Positions 21,893 through 33,046 of a stretch of 64,000 nt of DNA are shown here, piece by piece. A model generated the notes under the pieces. It made no database searches, was not told the DNA's origin, and saw only the letters and a list, made by a program, of their open reading frames with translations. The stretch comes from Protoeuglena noctilucae (lineage: Eukaryota; Chlorophyta; Pedinophyceae; Marsupiomonadales; Marsupiomonadaceae), in assembly GCA_958009085.1 (NCBI GenBank), contig OY253689.1, positions 413,167 to 477,166 on the forward strand, read 5' to 3'. The translations under genes and the position numbers were made by a program. Positions within the stretch are counted from its first letter, which is position 1, and each line of letters begins with the position of its first letter.

Positions 21893-24800
21893 TCACATCC
21901 ACTCCCTCATGTGCTGGAACACCCTCGCCAGGTTCTTGAGGTTGCCTAAGATGTGGCTGTGCTCTAACTCGGCATCTGGGGGAGAGGGAGGGGCACACAG
22001 CAGGTGACACGCCTTCATCGCACACTCTCCCCCCACCTCACACACAACGTCGCGCCAAGCCCACTCTCTCTAACCACACGCGCACATCCAGTATCATACC
22101 AAACACACACACACACACACTCTCCCTCCCCATCTCTCACCGTATATGCACGTGATGTGCTTCCCATACTCCTCCATTTGCTTGCGGATGGCCTGGTGTG
22201 GCAGCAGCACGTCACGACCACCCACAAACACCACCGCACCCTCGGGGATGTCCTGGGGGGGGGGGAGATTGGATATGAAAATTCAAATAATATATCTATG
22301 CATTTAAACATGGACTTGGTATGCGATGACACTGAAAAAGAACAGGCATCAGCACACACGCCCCGGCCCACACCCACACCCGCACCCGCACCCGCACCCA
22401 CTCATCCACTCTTACCTCCGGCCACAGGTTGAGGGCGTGCCAGTAGAACTTGCGGCACATGGTGGCGGCCAGGCAGGGGTCTCTCCTGCCGATCAGCCTC
22501 ACGCTGTCCTTTAACAGCGACATGAGTGACTCGGAGTGGGGGCGCTCGTAGATGAACGCGAACTGGGGGAGGTGGATAGCGATAGATATCAACAGTCGAT
22601 TGATAAGTGATGCTGTCTATCCCAACCACATTCACATTGCAATCACCCTCATGTCCCCCTCACCAGCAGCTGCGGTGCCGCCAGCATCAGGCACGCCGGG
22701 TCGAGCATCACGACGTTGTGCACCGCGGATGGGAACCGCTTGACGATGCGGGCGAGCACGAACGTGCCGTAGGAGTGGGCCACGAAGACGGCACGGGAGA
22801 AACCCTTGCGCTTCAAGTCCCAGACTGGGGATGGGGGACGGGGGGGGTGGTAGTGGTGAGTGGTGGGTGGGGGAGAGGGGTGGGTATGAATGATGGGCGA
22901 AAGATAGTGATGAAAGCATGCAGTGGTGCGCAGCAGGTGTCATGTTGAGCAGTCACTGCAATCCCCTCACCCACATGCACCCACATTCATGCACTTACAT
23001 GCAACCCCCTCTCCCCTCCCTCACCACTCCACTCCCCCACATTCACTCACAACATCCAATCGCATCTACACCCCCTCAACCAACCATCCCTCACCGATCC
23101 TCTCAGCCACCTCGTCCGGCGTGGGGACCCGGCACACCCTCAGCGCGACCCATGGCATCTCCAGCGTCAGAATGGGGTGGCGGGGGAAGGCGCGCGACAG
23201 GCGGCGCAGCAGGGGGAGGTAGGGGAGAAGGCCGACGCCGATGCCATGAAGGAACACTGAAAGAGGGATGGGGTGAAATGTTTGAATAGGGATGCACCGC
23301 ACCAATTACGCTCCCCCACCCATCCCATCCCATATCATCCACCGCATCCACCCCATCCCACTCACCAATCGTCAGCCCCCCCCTCTCTCTACCGCACCCA
23401 TCCCATCCCATCACCCACCCCCTACCCAACCCATCCCACTCATCCCCATTCCATCCCAACCCCCCCCAACCCATCCCACCACCCATTCCCACTCACCAAT
23501 CGGCAGTTTCTCCGCCACAGGCTTCCTCCTCCGCCACCCCGGCTCCCCCGCACCCATCCCCCCGCCCCCACCCATTGCACTCACAGGCGTCCCCGCCGCA
23601 CCCTCCCCCTGCCCCTCCCCACCCCCAAGCAGCCGCGCCACCAGTCCCCCGTCCCCCCACATCGCCGGTAACTGCGGCAGGGATCCAGTCAGCGACCCCA
23701 GTGACCCCAGTGCCCTCCCACCGTGCGCCTCGTAGTATCGCCTTGCGTATGCCTCCGCCATCGCCGGCGCCCCACGCAGCCTGGCTGCAATGCCGCCCCT
23801 CAGCGCCGCGCTGCGCTCCAGCGTCGCACCCCACGCCTCCCGCATGTGCCGCCGGCTCAGAGACTCCTTGCGGCTGAAGAGCTGCCCGGGGGGGCGCGAG
23901 CCGGCCACCGCGAACGCGCCGGATGTGATAAATCCGTCCAATGACGCAGACGAGGCAGTCGATCGCGGGGAGTCGCAATTGTCATCGGCACAGTCACAGG
24001 CGCCCTCACAGGGACAGTCTGCGTGGCTGTTACCGTTGCCATCAACACCGTTGCTTTTGCAACCACAGTCGCCATCGCAGCGACACTCGCCCCTCTGTTT
24101 GCGCATGTGGATGGGCGAGGAGGGCAGCGATGGGTGCAGGGGTGTTTGGGTCTCCTGGCACCGCCGACCCGGCAATGCGTCACTTGCTATGGGAAGCATG
24201 GCTGCTGTTGATGGGGCGTGCGATGCACCATCGGTGTTGGCCGTCGCGTTGACCGCCCCATCTGCTCCCCCCATCGCACCCCCCATGTCATCACCACTCT
24301 CCCCCTCCTCTGCAGACGCATACTCCCACCACTCATCCACAGACAAGCGGGGAGGAGTGGAGGGGTTGTTGTTGTTGTTGTTATGAGGGGAGATCAGGCC
24401 ACCGACATTGCTCGTTGCACCGTCCTCATGCGCGCCCCCATTCCCCACCCCACCCGCACCGTGCTTGGCATGCCCCACCCCATTCCCATTCTCACCCACC
24501 CCCTGCCCCTCATCCCCCACCCCATTCCCACTCCCCACCCCATTCTCCGCCCCCTCCTCCCCCACCCCATTCCCATTCCCATCCTCACCCACCCCATTCC
24601 CCGCCCCATTCCCCCCGCTCTCACGCACACCTTGCCCCTTCCCATTTTGCCTGGGCGGCAGATGCCAAACTTGGTAATCACCGCTCTTATGGAAACCGTA
24701 GATGTGGAGGTGGAAAGAGGACCACAGACCGCAGAGATAGCTGCGGGGGGAAGGGAGAGGGAGGGGGGGTTAGTGTGAGTGGTGCGAGAGGGTGGGAAGG

Positions 24801-25508
24801 GGGAGCTTGTATGAGTGGTGCAAGCGGGGTGCAAGCGGGGTGGGGTGGGGGGAGGGGCAAAGCTGGGTAGCTGGGGTGTGAAGCTGTGGTGTCTGGAGTC
24901 AGTTGCATGGCTCTCTCTTAATCAACAACCATCTCACCTGAACAGGTACAGCAGCAGCGTGTAGTGCCGCGTCCGCAGTGGCTCCCACGTGTGCATGCGG
25001 ATGCGCAGGTCGGGGTTCTTCCCCGGGGGGAGGGTAATGCCCCACGTCGCCAGAATGTCGTCGGTCCAGTGCTCCAGCTCGTCCCCGTAGCCGGCCCTGG
25101 GGTTGGTGCGGGGGTGGCAATGGGATAAATGGATAGGGTTAGTTGGACATGTTGGTCAATTGCACATGTGTCATCGCAAGTCCGGAGTCATGAAAAGCCA
25201 TTGTCAATCGTTCATATCCCACTCGCCCGCACAGCTGCTGTGCACTTGCCACCCACTCCACCCCTCACCTCACCTGTACACCTCTCCCACACACCCACTC
25301 CTCACCCCTCTCCCTCACTCTCACCTGTACAGTTCCTCCGTAGTGCAATAGAACCCCCCGTATGCGATCAGATCCCGGAAGTTGTCCCTCTTCATGGCCG
25401 CACGGTCAGCGTGATAGAACCACGGCAGGATGAAGTCCCACGGATCCATCACGCGGCCTATCATGTAGAGATTCTGAACATTGCGGGCGCCGTCCGTGTT
25501 GAGAACGA
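21893..25508 (-). CDS. Alpha/beta hydrolase with large low-complexity insertion, 5' incomplete
   Basis: Serine hydrolase fold, substrate unknown. Exons right to left: 25325-25508, 24938-25096, 23497-24740, 23095-23256, 22664-22824, 22416-22562, 22141-22252, 21893-21975. Likely catalytic features: VFLHGIGVG (oxyanion loop), AHSYGT (nucleophile Ser in GxSxG-like context), GGRDVLLP (acid), EHSHILG (His). Exon 23497-24740 encodes about 330 residues of insertion: (N/G/V/E)-rich repeats, a run of Asn, and a Cys cluster with CRCDGDCGC and CPCEGACDC. The N-terminal exon could not be joined with certainty; a membrane-spanning segment at 25755-25966 is a candidate. Convergent with MLH1, 196 bases between stops. 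Confidence 0.78.
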
Positions 25509-25754
25509 CTGGGGGGGGTGGGGGGGAGGTGGACAGGGTGAGGGGTGAGGAGAGGCGAGCGTGATGAGTGACGGGGGTGGGGGGGGTGACGTGGGCGACA
25601 AGCATAAGGGGTGAGAATGCCAGTGACCATGACAATGACTATTGCGATGAGGTACATAGCAGTGGTGCAGACGACGACAGTTATGGTGAAAGGCAGAACC
25701 AATGACAGCGCAACACAATGGGCGTGACAATCGTTGGCATCCGCGCCGCGCGTC

Positions 25755-25966
25755 TCAGCTCATGTCCGGGGGGTGGGACTGCGCCGGCTCCGACAAGAGT
25801 TCGACTCTCGCGAGGTACACCAGGAAATGGGCGGCCTCGGCCACCGCCCACACCGCCAAGGTGCCCGCCACGCCCAGCGCATAGAGCAGGGCGAACAGCG
25901 TGGCGTTCCATATCCCCAGGATGAACACAACCATCAGGTGCGTCCAGTTAGCGTCCGAAACGGGGG
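25755..25966 (-). other. Unassigned segment encoding a transmembrane helix
   Basis: Reading leftward, an open frame gives PVSDANWTHLMVVFILGIWN and then a long hydrophobic stretch to LVYLARVEL, ending in TGA at 25755-25757. It has an acceptor-like AG on its 5' side. It could be the 5' exon of the hydrolase or the end of another gene. I found no GT or GC donor in the phase the hydrolase needs. Confidence 0.4.
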
Positions 25967-27199
25967 CGTGGAGGGCTGCGGGGGTGGAAGTCGCACGGCA
26001 TGGGGCGCTCGGCTGACGGTTGCATAAGCGCAGGGGCGCGAGGCTGGGTGCCGCACGCTGGGCGCGCCGGCCCCGATGCGCGTGCGATCGACGAATCCGT
26101 CGACGTAAATTGATTGCAATTCATCAGAAACCCCGCCGCAATCGCACCGGCGGCGATGTCGGGAGCGTCTGAAGCGTCGCCATCCGCGGACGCCGCGGAC
26201 ACCGAGGGAGACGTCGCGGGGACCTTCTGGGCATCCCCGTTGATGCAAGATGCTTTTGCGCGCGTGTCGACGGCGCGAGGGGATCCCGGGGGCGGGCGGT
26301 CGGGGACGGCGGGGGCCATGCGCGCGGGGACGGGACCCGCCGCGTCGCCGGGCTCGCTGGCCCCGGACCTCGACGCCGCCGATCCCATCGTCCGTCACGA
26401 CGAGATTCGGACGGCGCGACCGGCACGCGCGGCGCAGGGAGGGGCGGGCGCGGCACGCCTTGCTGTCAGGCCTGCGGGGAAGGCCGACGCCCCGCTCGCG
26501 CCGTGCGCGTGCCCACGAGCAGAGAGGCTGGGAACATGGCACTCTACCGGTAGCAGCCGATGGCGAGGGGACGATCGCGCTGCGCTGCGCGGGACCCCAA
26601 AGCGTGTTAATGCGGACACAAATGCCCGCTGCATCGCGCCGCGTACACCATCAGCCTGTGCGCGCCGCGACAGCCATTTGACGTCTGTCACCTATCGCAG
26701 GCAGCCCTACGAGCCCCCCAGGCTGTCACGCTCCCCCAGATCCCTCGACCGGAGGGCGGAGACCGTTGTGCACCAAGCGGCGAAAAAAGATCGCGAGAAG
26801 GTACGCCAGAGCGCTTTTCCGGGTTCGCGTTTGCGAAAAAGAGGAGGGCTTATCGGATCACCTCGCGCAATTGGCCGCACTGGCGATGGGGGCAACCCTC
26901 CGCTGACCGGGCTCCCAGCAAGCTCCGGCTTGTAGCTTTTGTCCTGACGCCTTCGTGCCGCGCGTACCTTTGATGCGAGCACTTGGATGCGGGCTGTTGT
27001 GTGGGCGCTAGCCGAAGATTAGCCGCAGTACTTGCGTGTGACGTCTTCCGGTGCGACACCGCTTCCGTGAAACTGTCAGCGCTCGCCTCGCCGCTTCGGC
27101 GAGCTTGTCGGTTGTCCGATGACACGGGGAGGGCCCGCCACGGCCACCGCCGGGCCCCGCGCGCCGCGCATCGGGGGCGCTTGCCGCGAAGGACGGGCG
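25967..27199. other. Divergent intergenic region before the GNAT gene
   Basis: Open frames on both strands near 26110-26550 are Ala/Arg/Pro-rich and overlap each other, as expected from GC bias. No homology recognised. Promoters for both flanking genes are expected here. Confidence 0.4.
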
Positions 27200-28656
27200 A
27201 TGCGGTCGTTCGAGCAGGCTCTCTCGTCGCTGTTCCGCGTCACCGATCGCGGTGGGTGGTCTCGTGTCGCGGCCATCCGATTGTCGCGCACCCGACGCGT
27301 GCTTGAGGCCACGCCATGCCCAACGCTGCATCATGCCTCTCCCGCGCGCCCTCCGCAGGCTTCCTCGGCCCTCCAATCGGTCGCCGCATCCGTGATTCTC
27401 GATCTTGTTGGGCTGCGGCACTGGACGGGGACGGGGCTGCCGCTTCTTCCAGCGCGGCGCTCATCAACCGCGAGCCGCTCGCCGACCCTTCCCGCGACGC
27501 GGTGAGTCGTTAGTAAACCTGGCAATAGACGCAGATAAGCATAATATATAACTAAGATGCTCGATAGCTTGCTCATGGGCTCTCTTTCTGCCTCAGCACC
27601 TCGCAACATATGGCCTTTAACGCCCTTCGCAGTACGTGGTCCTTTCGCGTTACCTGGACCCCTCGGGCCGCTACTCGGTGTCGCCGGTGGAGCCGGGGAT
27701 GGTGTCGGAGGCGGGTGCGCTGCAGGGAGAGAGCTTCCACGAGCCCATGACGGGTCTGCTGGGCGCATTCGACGGCATGGCGCGAGGTGAGCGGTGGGGT
27801 GGTTGTTAGTAAGGGATGAGATGAGATGAGATGGGATGGGATGGGATGAGCTTAGCTACAAGTCATGGCTCTATTCGTTTGTGCATCATCTCTACCCACG
27901 TCTACCGCCGCGTTTGTCTCACTGCCCACCCATGCTTCGCCTCACCACCTCTACCCACGCATGCCTGTACACATCCCTTTCTCTTTTTCCCCCCAGCTTC
28001 CTTCACCGCGGAGGTCCTCGGATCGCTGACTCAGAAACTCCGCTACAACCGGCACGACCAGTTCGCGTGCCTGGTGGCGACGGCGGTGGGGGGGGCGGCG
28101 GGGCAGAGGGACGGGGGAGCGGGTGAGATGATGAGTGTGGGGTGATGGGGTGTATGGTGCTGCCATGTGCGTGCCACTGTGGATGTTCATGCGGATGATC
28201 GTGCATCTACGCAAACACACCAACGCCCCTCACCCCCACCACCACCCCTCTCCCCCCTCCCCACCCCCAGCCTCCCCCATCCTCGGCGTTGTGGAGCTCT
28301 CTCAGCAAAGCGACCCCACCGTAATCGCATCCGCCCGCCTGCCCCCCACCTCCGTTTACGCGTATGTCGCATGCATGGCGGTGCGATCCTCACATCGCAG
28401 ACAGGGTGTGTCACAGGCACTGCTATCCGCATGCGATTATCTCGCTAGTGCGTGGGGCATCGCTTGGCTGGCGCTGCATGTGGATGCGGATAACGCAGCG
28501 GCTGTGGGGGCGTATCGCAAGGCGGGGTTTGCAGAGGTGGCGGCTACGGGTGGGGGGCTGTTTGGGGGCAGGAGGCGGTTGCTGATGGTGCGGCGAGTGG
28601 GGGCGGGTGAAGTTGGGGGGGAGGGGGGGGGTAGGGGAGCGCCCTTGCTGCCGTGA
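27200..28656 (+). CDS. GNAT-family N-acetyltransferase, probably plastid
   Basis: Transfers acetyl from acetyl-CoA to an amine, probably on proteins. Exons: 27200-27251, 27359-27501, 27633-27786, 27997-28122, 28271-28656; 286 residues, phases close. The catalytic fold is in the last exon: AYVACMAVRSSHRRQGVSQALL (beta4 and motif A, with R-R-Q-G-V-S in place of the usual Q/R-x-x-G-x-G/A), LALHVDADNAAAVGAYRKAGF (motif B). The first 50 residues are Arg/Ser/Ala-rich and could be a transit peptide. It resembles plant plastid GNATs in layout (a long N-terminal half before motif A). The first exon was chosen because its phase fits and the ATG gives a plausible targeting sequence; this start is uncertain. 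Confidence 0.75.
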
Positions 28657-28925
28657 GGGCGGTGGTGGTAGTAGTGGGTGACGGTGCGTGCTTTCACATT
28701 CATAGTATCATCCATAGCGACTGAACGATGGAGTTGCTTCGATCTGTCCGTGCCAATTGCGATGCGATTTCAAACTCGACGCTGCATTTGAAAGACCCAA
28801 CGGGCAGTGCCGGCGCTTGCATGTGTGGTAGATCCCGCTGCATGCGACCCTCGCCATCCGTCTCATGAGTATCACTATCGTCACCCTCCCATCCATCGCC
28901 ATCGCCCCATCTATCGCCGCTCCCC

Positions 28926-31900
28926 TCACATGGGCAGCAGGTCCTCCCCCAGCGTCCAATCCTCCTCCTCCCCCTTCCCCCGCCCCCTCCGCTCCCCGTC
29001 CCCCTCCTCCTGCACCTTCACCCCCACGTTTACTGACACGGGCGCCAGGGGCTCCTCTCCCCTCGCCTTGCCCCTCTTGCCCGGCCCCGACTGCGCCTGC
29101 TCAGCTGCGTCTGCCTGCGCCTGGGCACGCTGGGCCTTGGCCAGCTTGTCTGCGATTGACGGGGGGGTGTGTGCGAGGGTAAGATGGCGAGCGAGTGGGG
29201 TGGGGGAGAGGTGGGGCTTGGCGATGTCGGGATGTCTGCAGTTAGTACCCTTAATAACAGCACTTCCACGCTTGTCATTGCGTATTGAGCCTTATGTTAT
29301 CCAACAGCCCCACACACACACCCAATCCTCTCTCACCCGCGTACTTTGCCTCGTCGTTGGTGAACCCCAATTCTCTCCCCAGATCCACCAGATACCGCAA
29401 ACATTCCACATTATCCGCGTGTCTGGCGTGGATGGCCTGGTAACGGCGATAGGCGCCGGGGAGGTCGCCGGAGCGACTGGGGGGGGGTATAGGGGGGGAG
29501 GGGTGTTGGTAGATGTGATATGGGAGAGGGAGAGATACAATTATCGTCAATTACTGGCACGAGCGTACATATGTCATCTACTCTCGCATTCCCATCCACT
29601 CATACCCCCACCCCACACACCCCACCCCTCTCTCACCGAATGCACGAGGCCGCCATCAGCTCCCACTCACTCACACACACCACCACACCCACTCCACACC
29701 CACATCATTCTCTCACCGGATGCACGACGCGGCCATGAGTTATCACTCACACCCACTGTCGCATCTCTCACCGAATGCACGAGGCCGCCATCAGCTCCCA
29801 CTTGGCCTCCGCCGGCTGCAGCTGCGCAAGGATTTCGAAGAACGGCAGCGCGTCCGCGTAGGCGTTGTTCTTGACGTAGTAGACCCCCAGCCACACCGCC
29901 ACGTCCATCGACGCGGGGAACACGCGGTAGGCGTCCTGAATGGGGGGAGAGGGATGGGTGATGATGGTGGGGTTACATGATCAAATGACTGTGGCAACAC
30001 ACTCATGGCACGTGGTGGGCGTCCTGGGAAAACACAGCGATGGGATTATGATTATAATTGTGTTGGTGTTGGGTTTATAAAGGGTGTATTGTCGTGCGGT
30101 AACACTCGTCGTTGTGCCATACACACGCACAGTGCTCTCCCCTTCCCCTCTCATTGGCATATGCACGTCCACACACCCCCACATCCACCCACTCACCAGG
30201 AACATCCTCAGTGCCTTCCCCTCGTCCTGCTGCGCTGCGTGGATGCCCCCCAGCTTGACCATCAGAGAGGGATCGGCACCCAGGAACATCTGGGCAGACG
30301 CCTGCTCCAGCCACTGCGGATGAGAGATGGGAGTAAGGTGTATATTGAGAATGGTTATAGCAAGTGATGGTCGCCCAGAGGGATCGGCACCCAGGAACAA
30401 GGGATGGGTCTCAAGTGACACGGTGGGTTGAGGGGGTGTAGAGAGTAGAGTGGGACCGCGAGAGCGTGGCTGACAGTGAGGGGGGTGTACACAGAGTAGT
30501 GGGGTGAGACAGAGCGAACCCCAACACTGCACCTGCAACCCACACACGCACCCCCACCCCTCCCTCACAACACCCCCACACATGCACCCCCCCCCCACAC
30601 CCCACCCCACACCCCACCCCCCTTGCCTTGACGCACGACCGCACCCCCTGCCTCCTCCTCTCCCCTTCGAACTGCGTCAGCTCATAGCATAAAGCGATCT
30701 GCACGTGCACGTCCGGCGCGTCCGGCATCAGCAGGGCGAGCTTCTTGAAGCGGCCCATGGCCTCGCGGACGCGGTCGCTGCGCCACTTGTGTTCAAGTGA
30801 TGTCCAGTCGATGGCCGCGGGGTCCAGCTGGGGAGGGAGAGAGGGGGGTAAGATTGAGGGGTGGTAACAAGTGAGGCAAAGGCAATGGTAGCTGTATAGG
30901 TCTGTCACCCCACCCACCCCACCCCTTGTGCACCGCCCCATCTCACATCCATCGCATCCCCACCCACCATGCACATCTCCCTCTCTCCCATTATCCCTCA
31001 CCTCCCCCCCGCTGGACAGGTCCCTCAGCGCCAGTTTCCTGGCCACCAGCCCCGCGTTGTAGAGGGCATCGGCACAGTCGGCCTCCACCTCCAGCGCACG
31101 CTCGTACTGACTGAGAGTGGGGAGAGAAGGGGATGTGTTGATGTCATTGTCTGCCACCTCCAGCGCACGCTCGTACTGGCTGGGGGGGGGGGGGGGGAGA
31201 GTGATGAAGGAAATGTGTTGCTATGCTTCTCATCCATGCTTACCGCAGCGCCTCCTCCAGCTCCCTCATTCACCACACACAACAACAAACACAGCCACCA
31301 TTTATCACCCCATCTCTCCCCTCACCGCAGTGCCTCCTTCAGCTCCCCTCACACACTACACACAACACCTCCCCTCATACACACAACACATCACCCATCC
31401 CTACCCCCTCCCTCACCGCAGCGCCTCCTCCAGCTCCCCCCCCGCGGCCATCACGTTCCCCCTCGCCACCAGCGCCTGGGCGTTGTAGGTGTCAGCCGCC
31501 AGTGCCAGATCGGCGTTTCGCCTGGCAGCGTCCAAATCGCCCTCCATGAAAGCAATGGAAGACAAGGAGCCAGCCGCACGGGCGCGGAGGTCCTGGGGGG
31601 GAGAGCGGGATGGGGGGTGTTCAGTGAATGGGAGGTTGTGATGCGAAGATGTGACACTTTCTGAATGCAATTGAAGACAAAGAGCCGGCAGCGCGGGCGC
31701 GGAGGTCCTGGGGGGGGGAGAGGGGGGTAAGGGCGGTGATGTGGGTGAGTGAGTGAGTGAGTGAGTGAGTGAGTGAGTGAGTGAGTGAGTGAGTGAGTGA
31801 GTGAGTGAGTGAGTGAGTGAGTGAGTGAGTGAGTGAGTGAGTGAGTGAGTGAGTGAGTGAGTGAGTGAGTGAGTGAGTGAGTGAGTGAGTGAGTGAGTGA

Positions 31901-32990
31901 GTGAGTGAGTGAGTGAGTGAGTGGGTAAGTGAGTGAGTGAGTGAGTGGGTAAGTGAGTGAGGCTGGAGGTGACTTGTGGTGGGGATGCGTGTTACACTCC
32001 CGCCCATGCACACCCATCCACATCACCACCCATCACTCGCCTTGTCCTTCCTCTCGAAGCTCTTGAGTATCTCCACCGCCCCCGCAAAGTCCCTCCCCCC
32101 CAGCAGCGCCTCCGCCTTGCACAGCTCCACCTCCCCCGCAAGCCGCGCCATCCCCATCTCCCGCAGCTGCCCCGCCGCCCACTCGAACCCCGCAGCGCGC
32201 GTGGGGCCGAGCGCGGGCGCCAGCACCCTCGCCGCACGCAGCACGGTGGCAGAGACCGCCATGCGCCTGCGCACCAACTCTTCACGCAACGAGTCGACGG
32301 CGTCTGGGTCAAAGGCCGTCTCCTCGCTCTCCTCGTCCAATGCAACGTCCACGGGGTCCAGGCCCTGGGGGGGAGGGATAAGGGGGTGGGTTGATGTGGG
32401 TGGGGGTGGGGGTGACATGAGTGGTGAAATTGGGGTGACATGCGACCCGCGAATGTGTATGTTTGTACATGTGCATATGTGCACATGTGCATGCATGTGT
32501 GTGTATAAGCGTGTCTGTGCACCATGCATCTATCACTCTCCCCCCTCATCCCCACTCCCCCCATCTCACCCTGAGCAGCATCTGGAAGGCCGCCTTCATG
32601 CGCTCCTTGTCCCCCGCCGCGTACGCGCACACCACCAGGTTGAACCCCGCTACGTGACTGGGGGCGTGCTCCATGGCCTGCTCGAACTGCTGCAGAGCGT
32701 CGCCCATGTGACCCGCACGCACGAACGCCAGCGCGATGTTTCGCTGCACCTGCCCCCGCAGCTCCTTGGAGGTGTTGGGGAGCTGGTCGACGGCCATGCG
32801 CCACATCTGGGGTGGGAGAGGGGGAGAGGGGTGCGGGTGTGTGTGTGTGTGTGTGTGTTGGGGAGCAAGGGGATAGTGGTTGTACATGATCAAGAGAAGT
32901 AGAGACGCTATGGCGACCTTAATTTGACACAATGCATTCGTCACACATCACCCATATCCTCTCGCATTGCGAAGTGCACCTATCACACAT

Positions 32991-33046
<56 letters not shown>

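Noticed and set aside
26157-26935. Plus-strand frame starting MSGASEASPS upstream of the GNAT gene
   Set aside because: No homology, overlapping a similar antisense frame, and its end cannot be spliced in phase to the GNAT exons as well as the 27200 start can.
31746-31965. CRISPR array or coding Ser/Leu/Thr/His repeat
   Set aside because: Pure tetranucleotide microsatellite inside a eukaryotic intron; there are no spacers.
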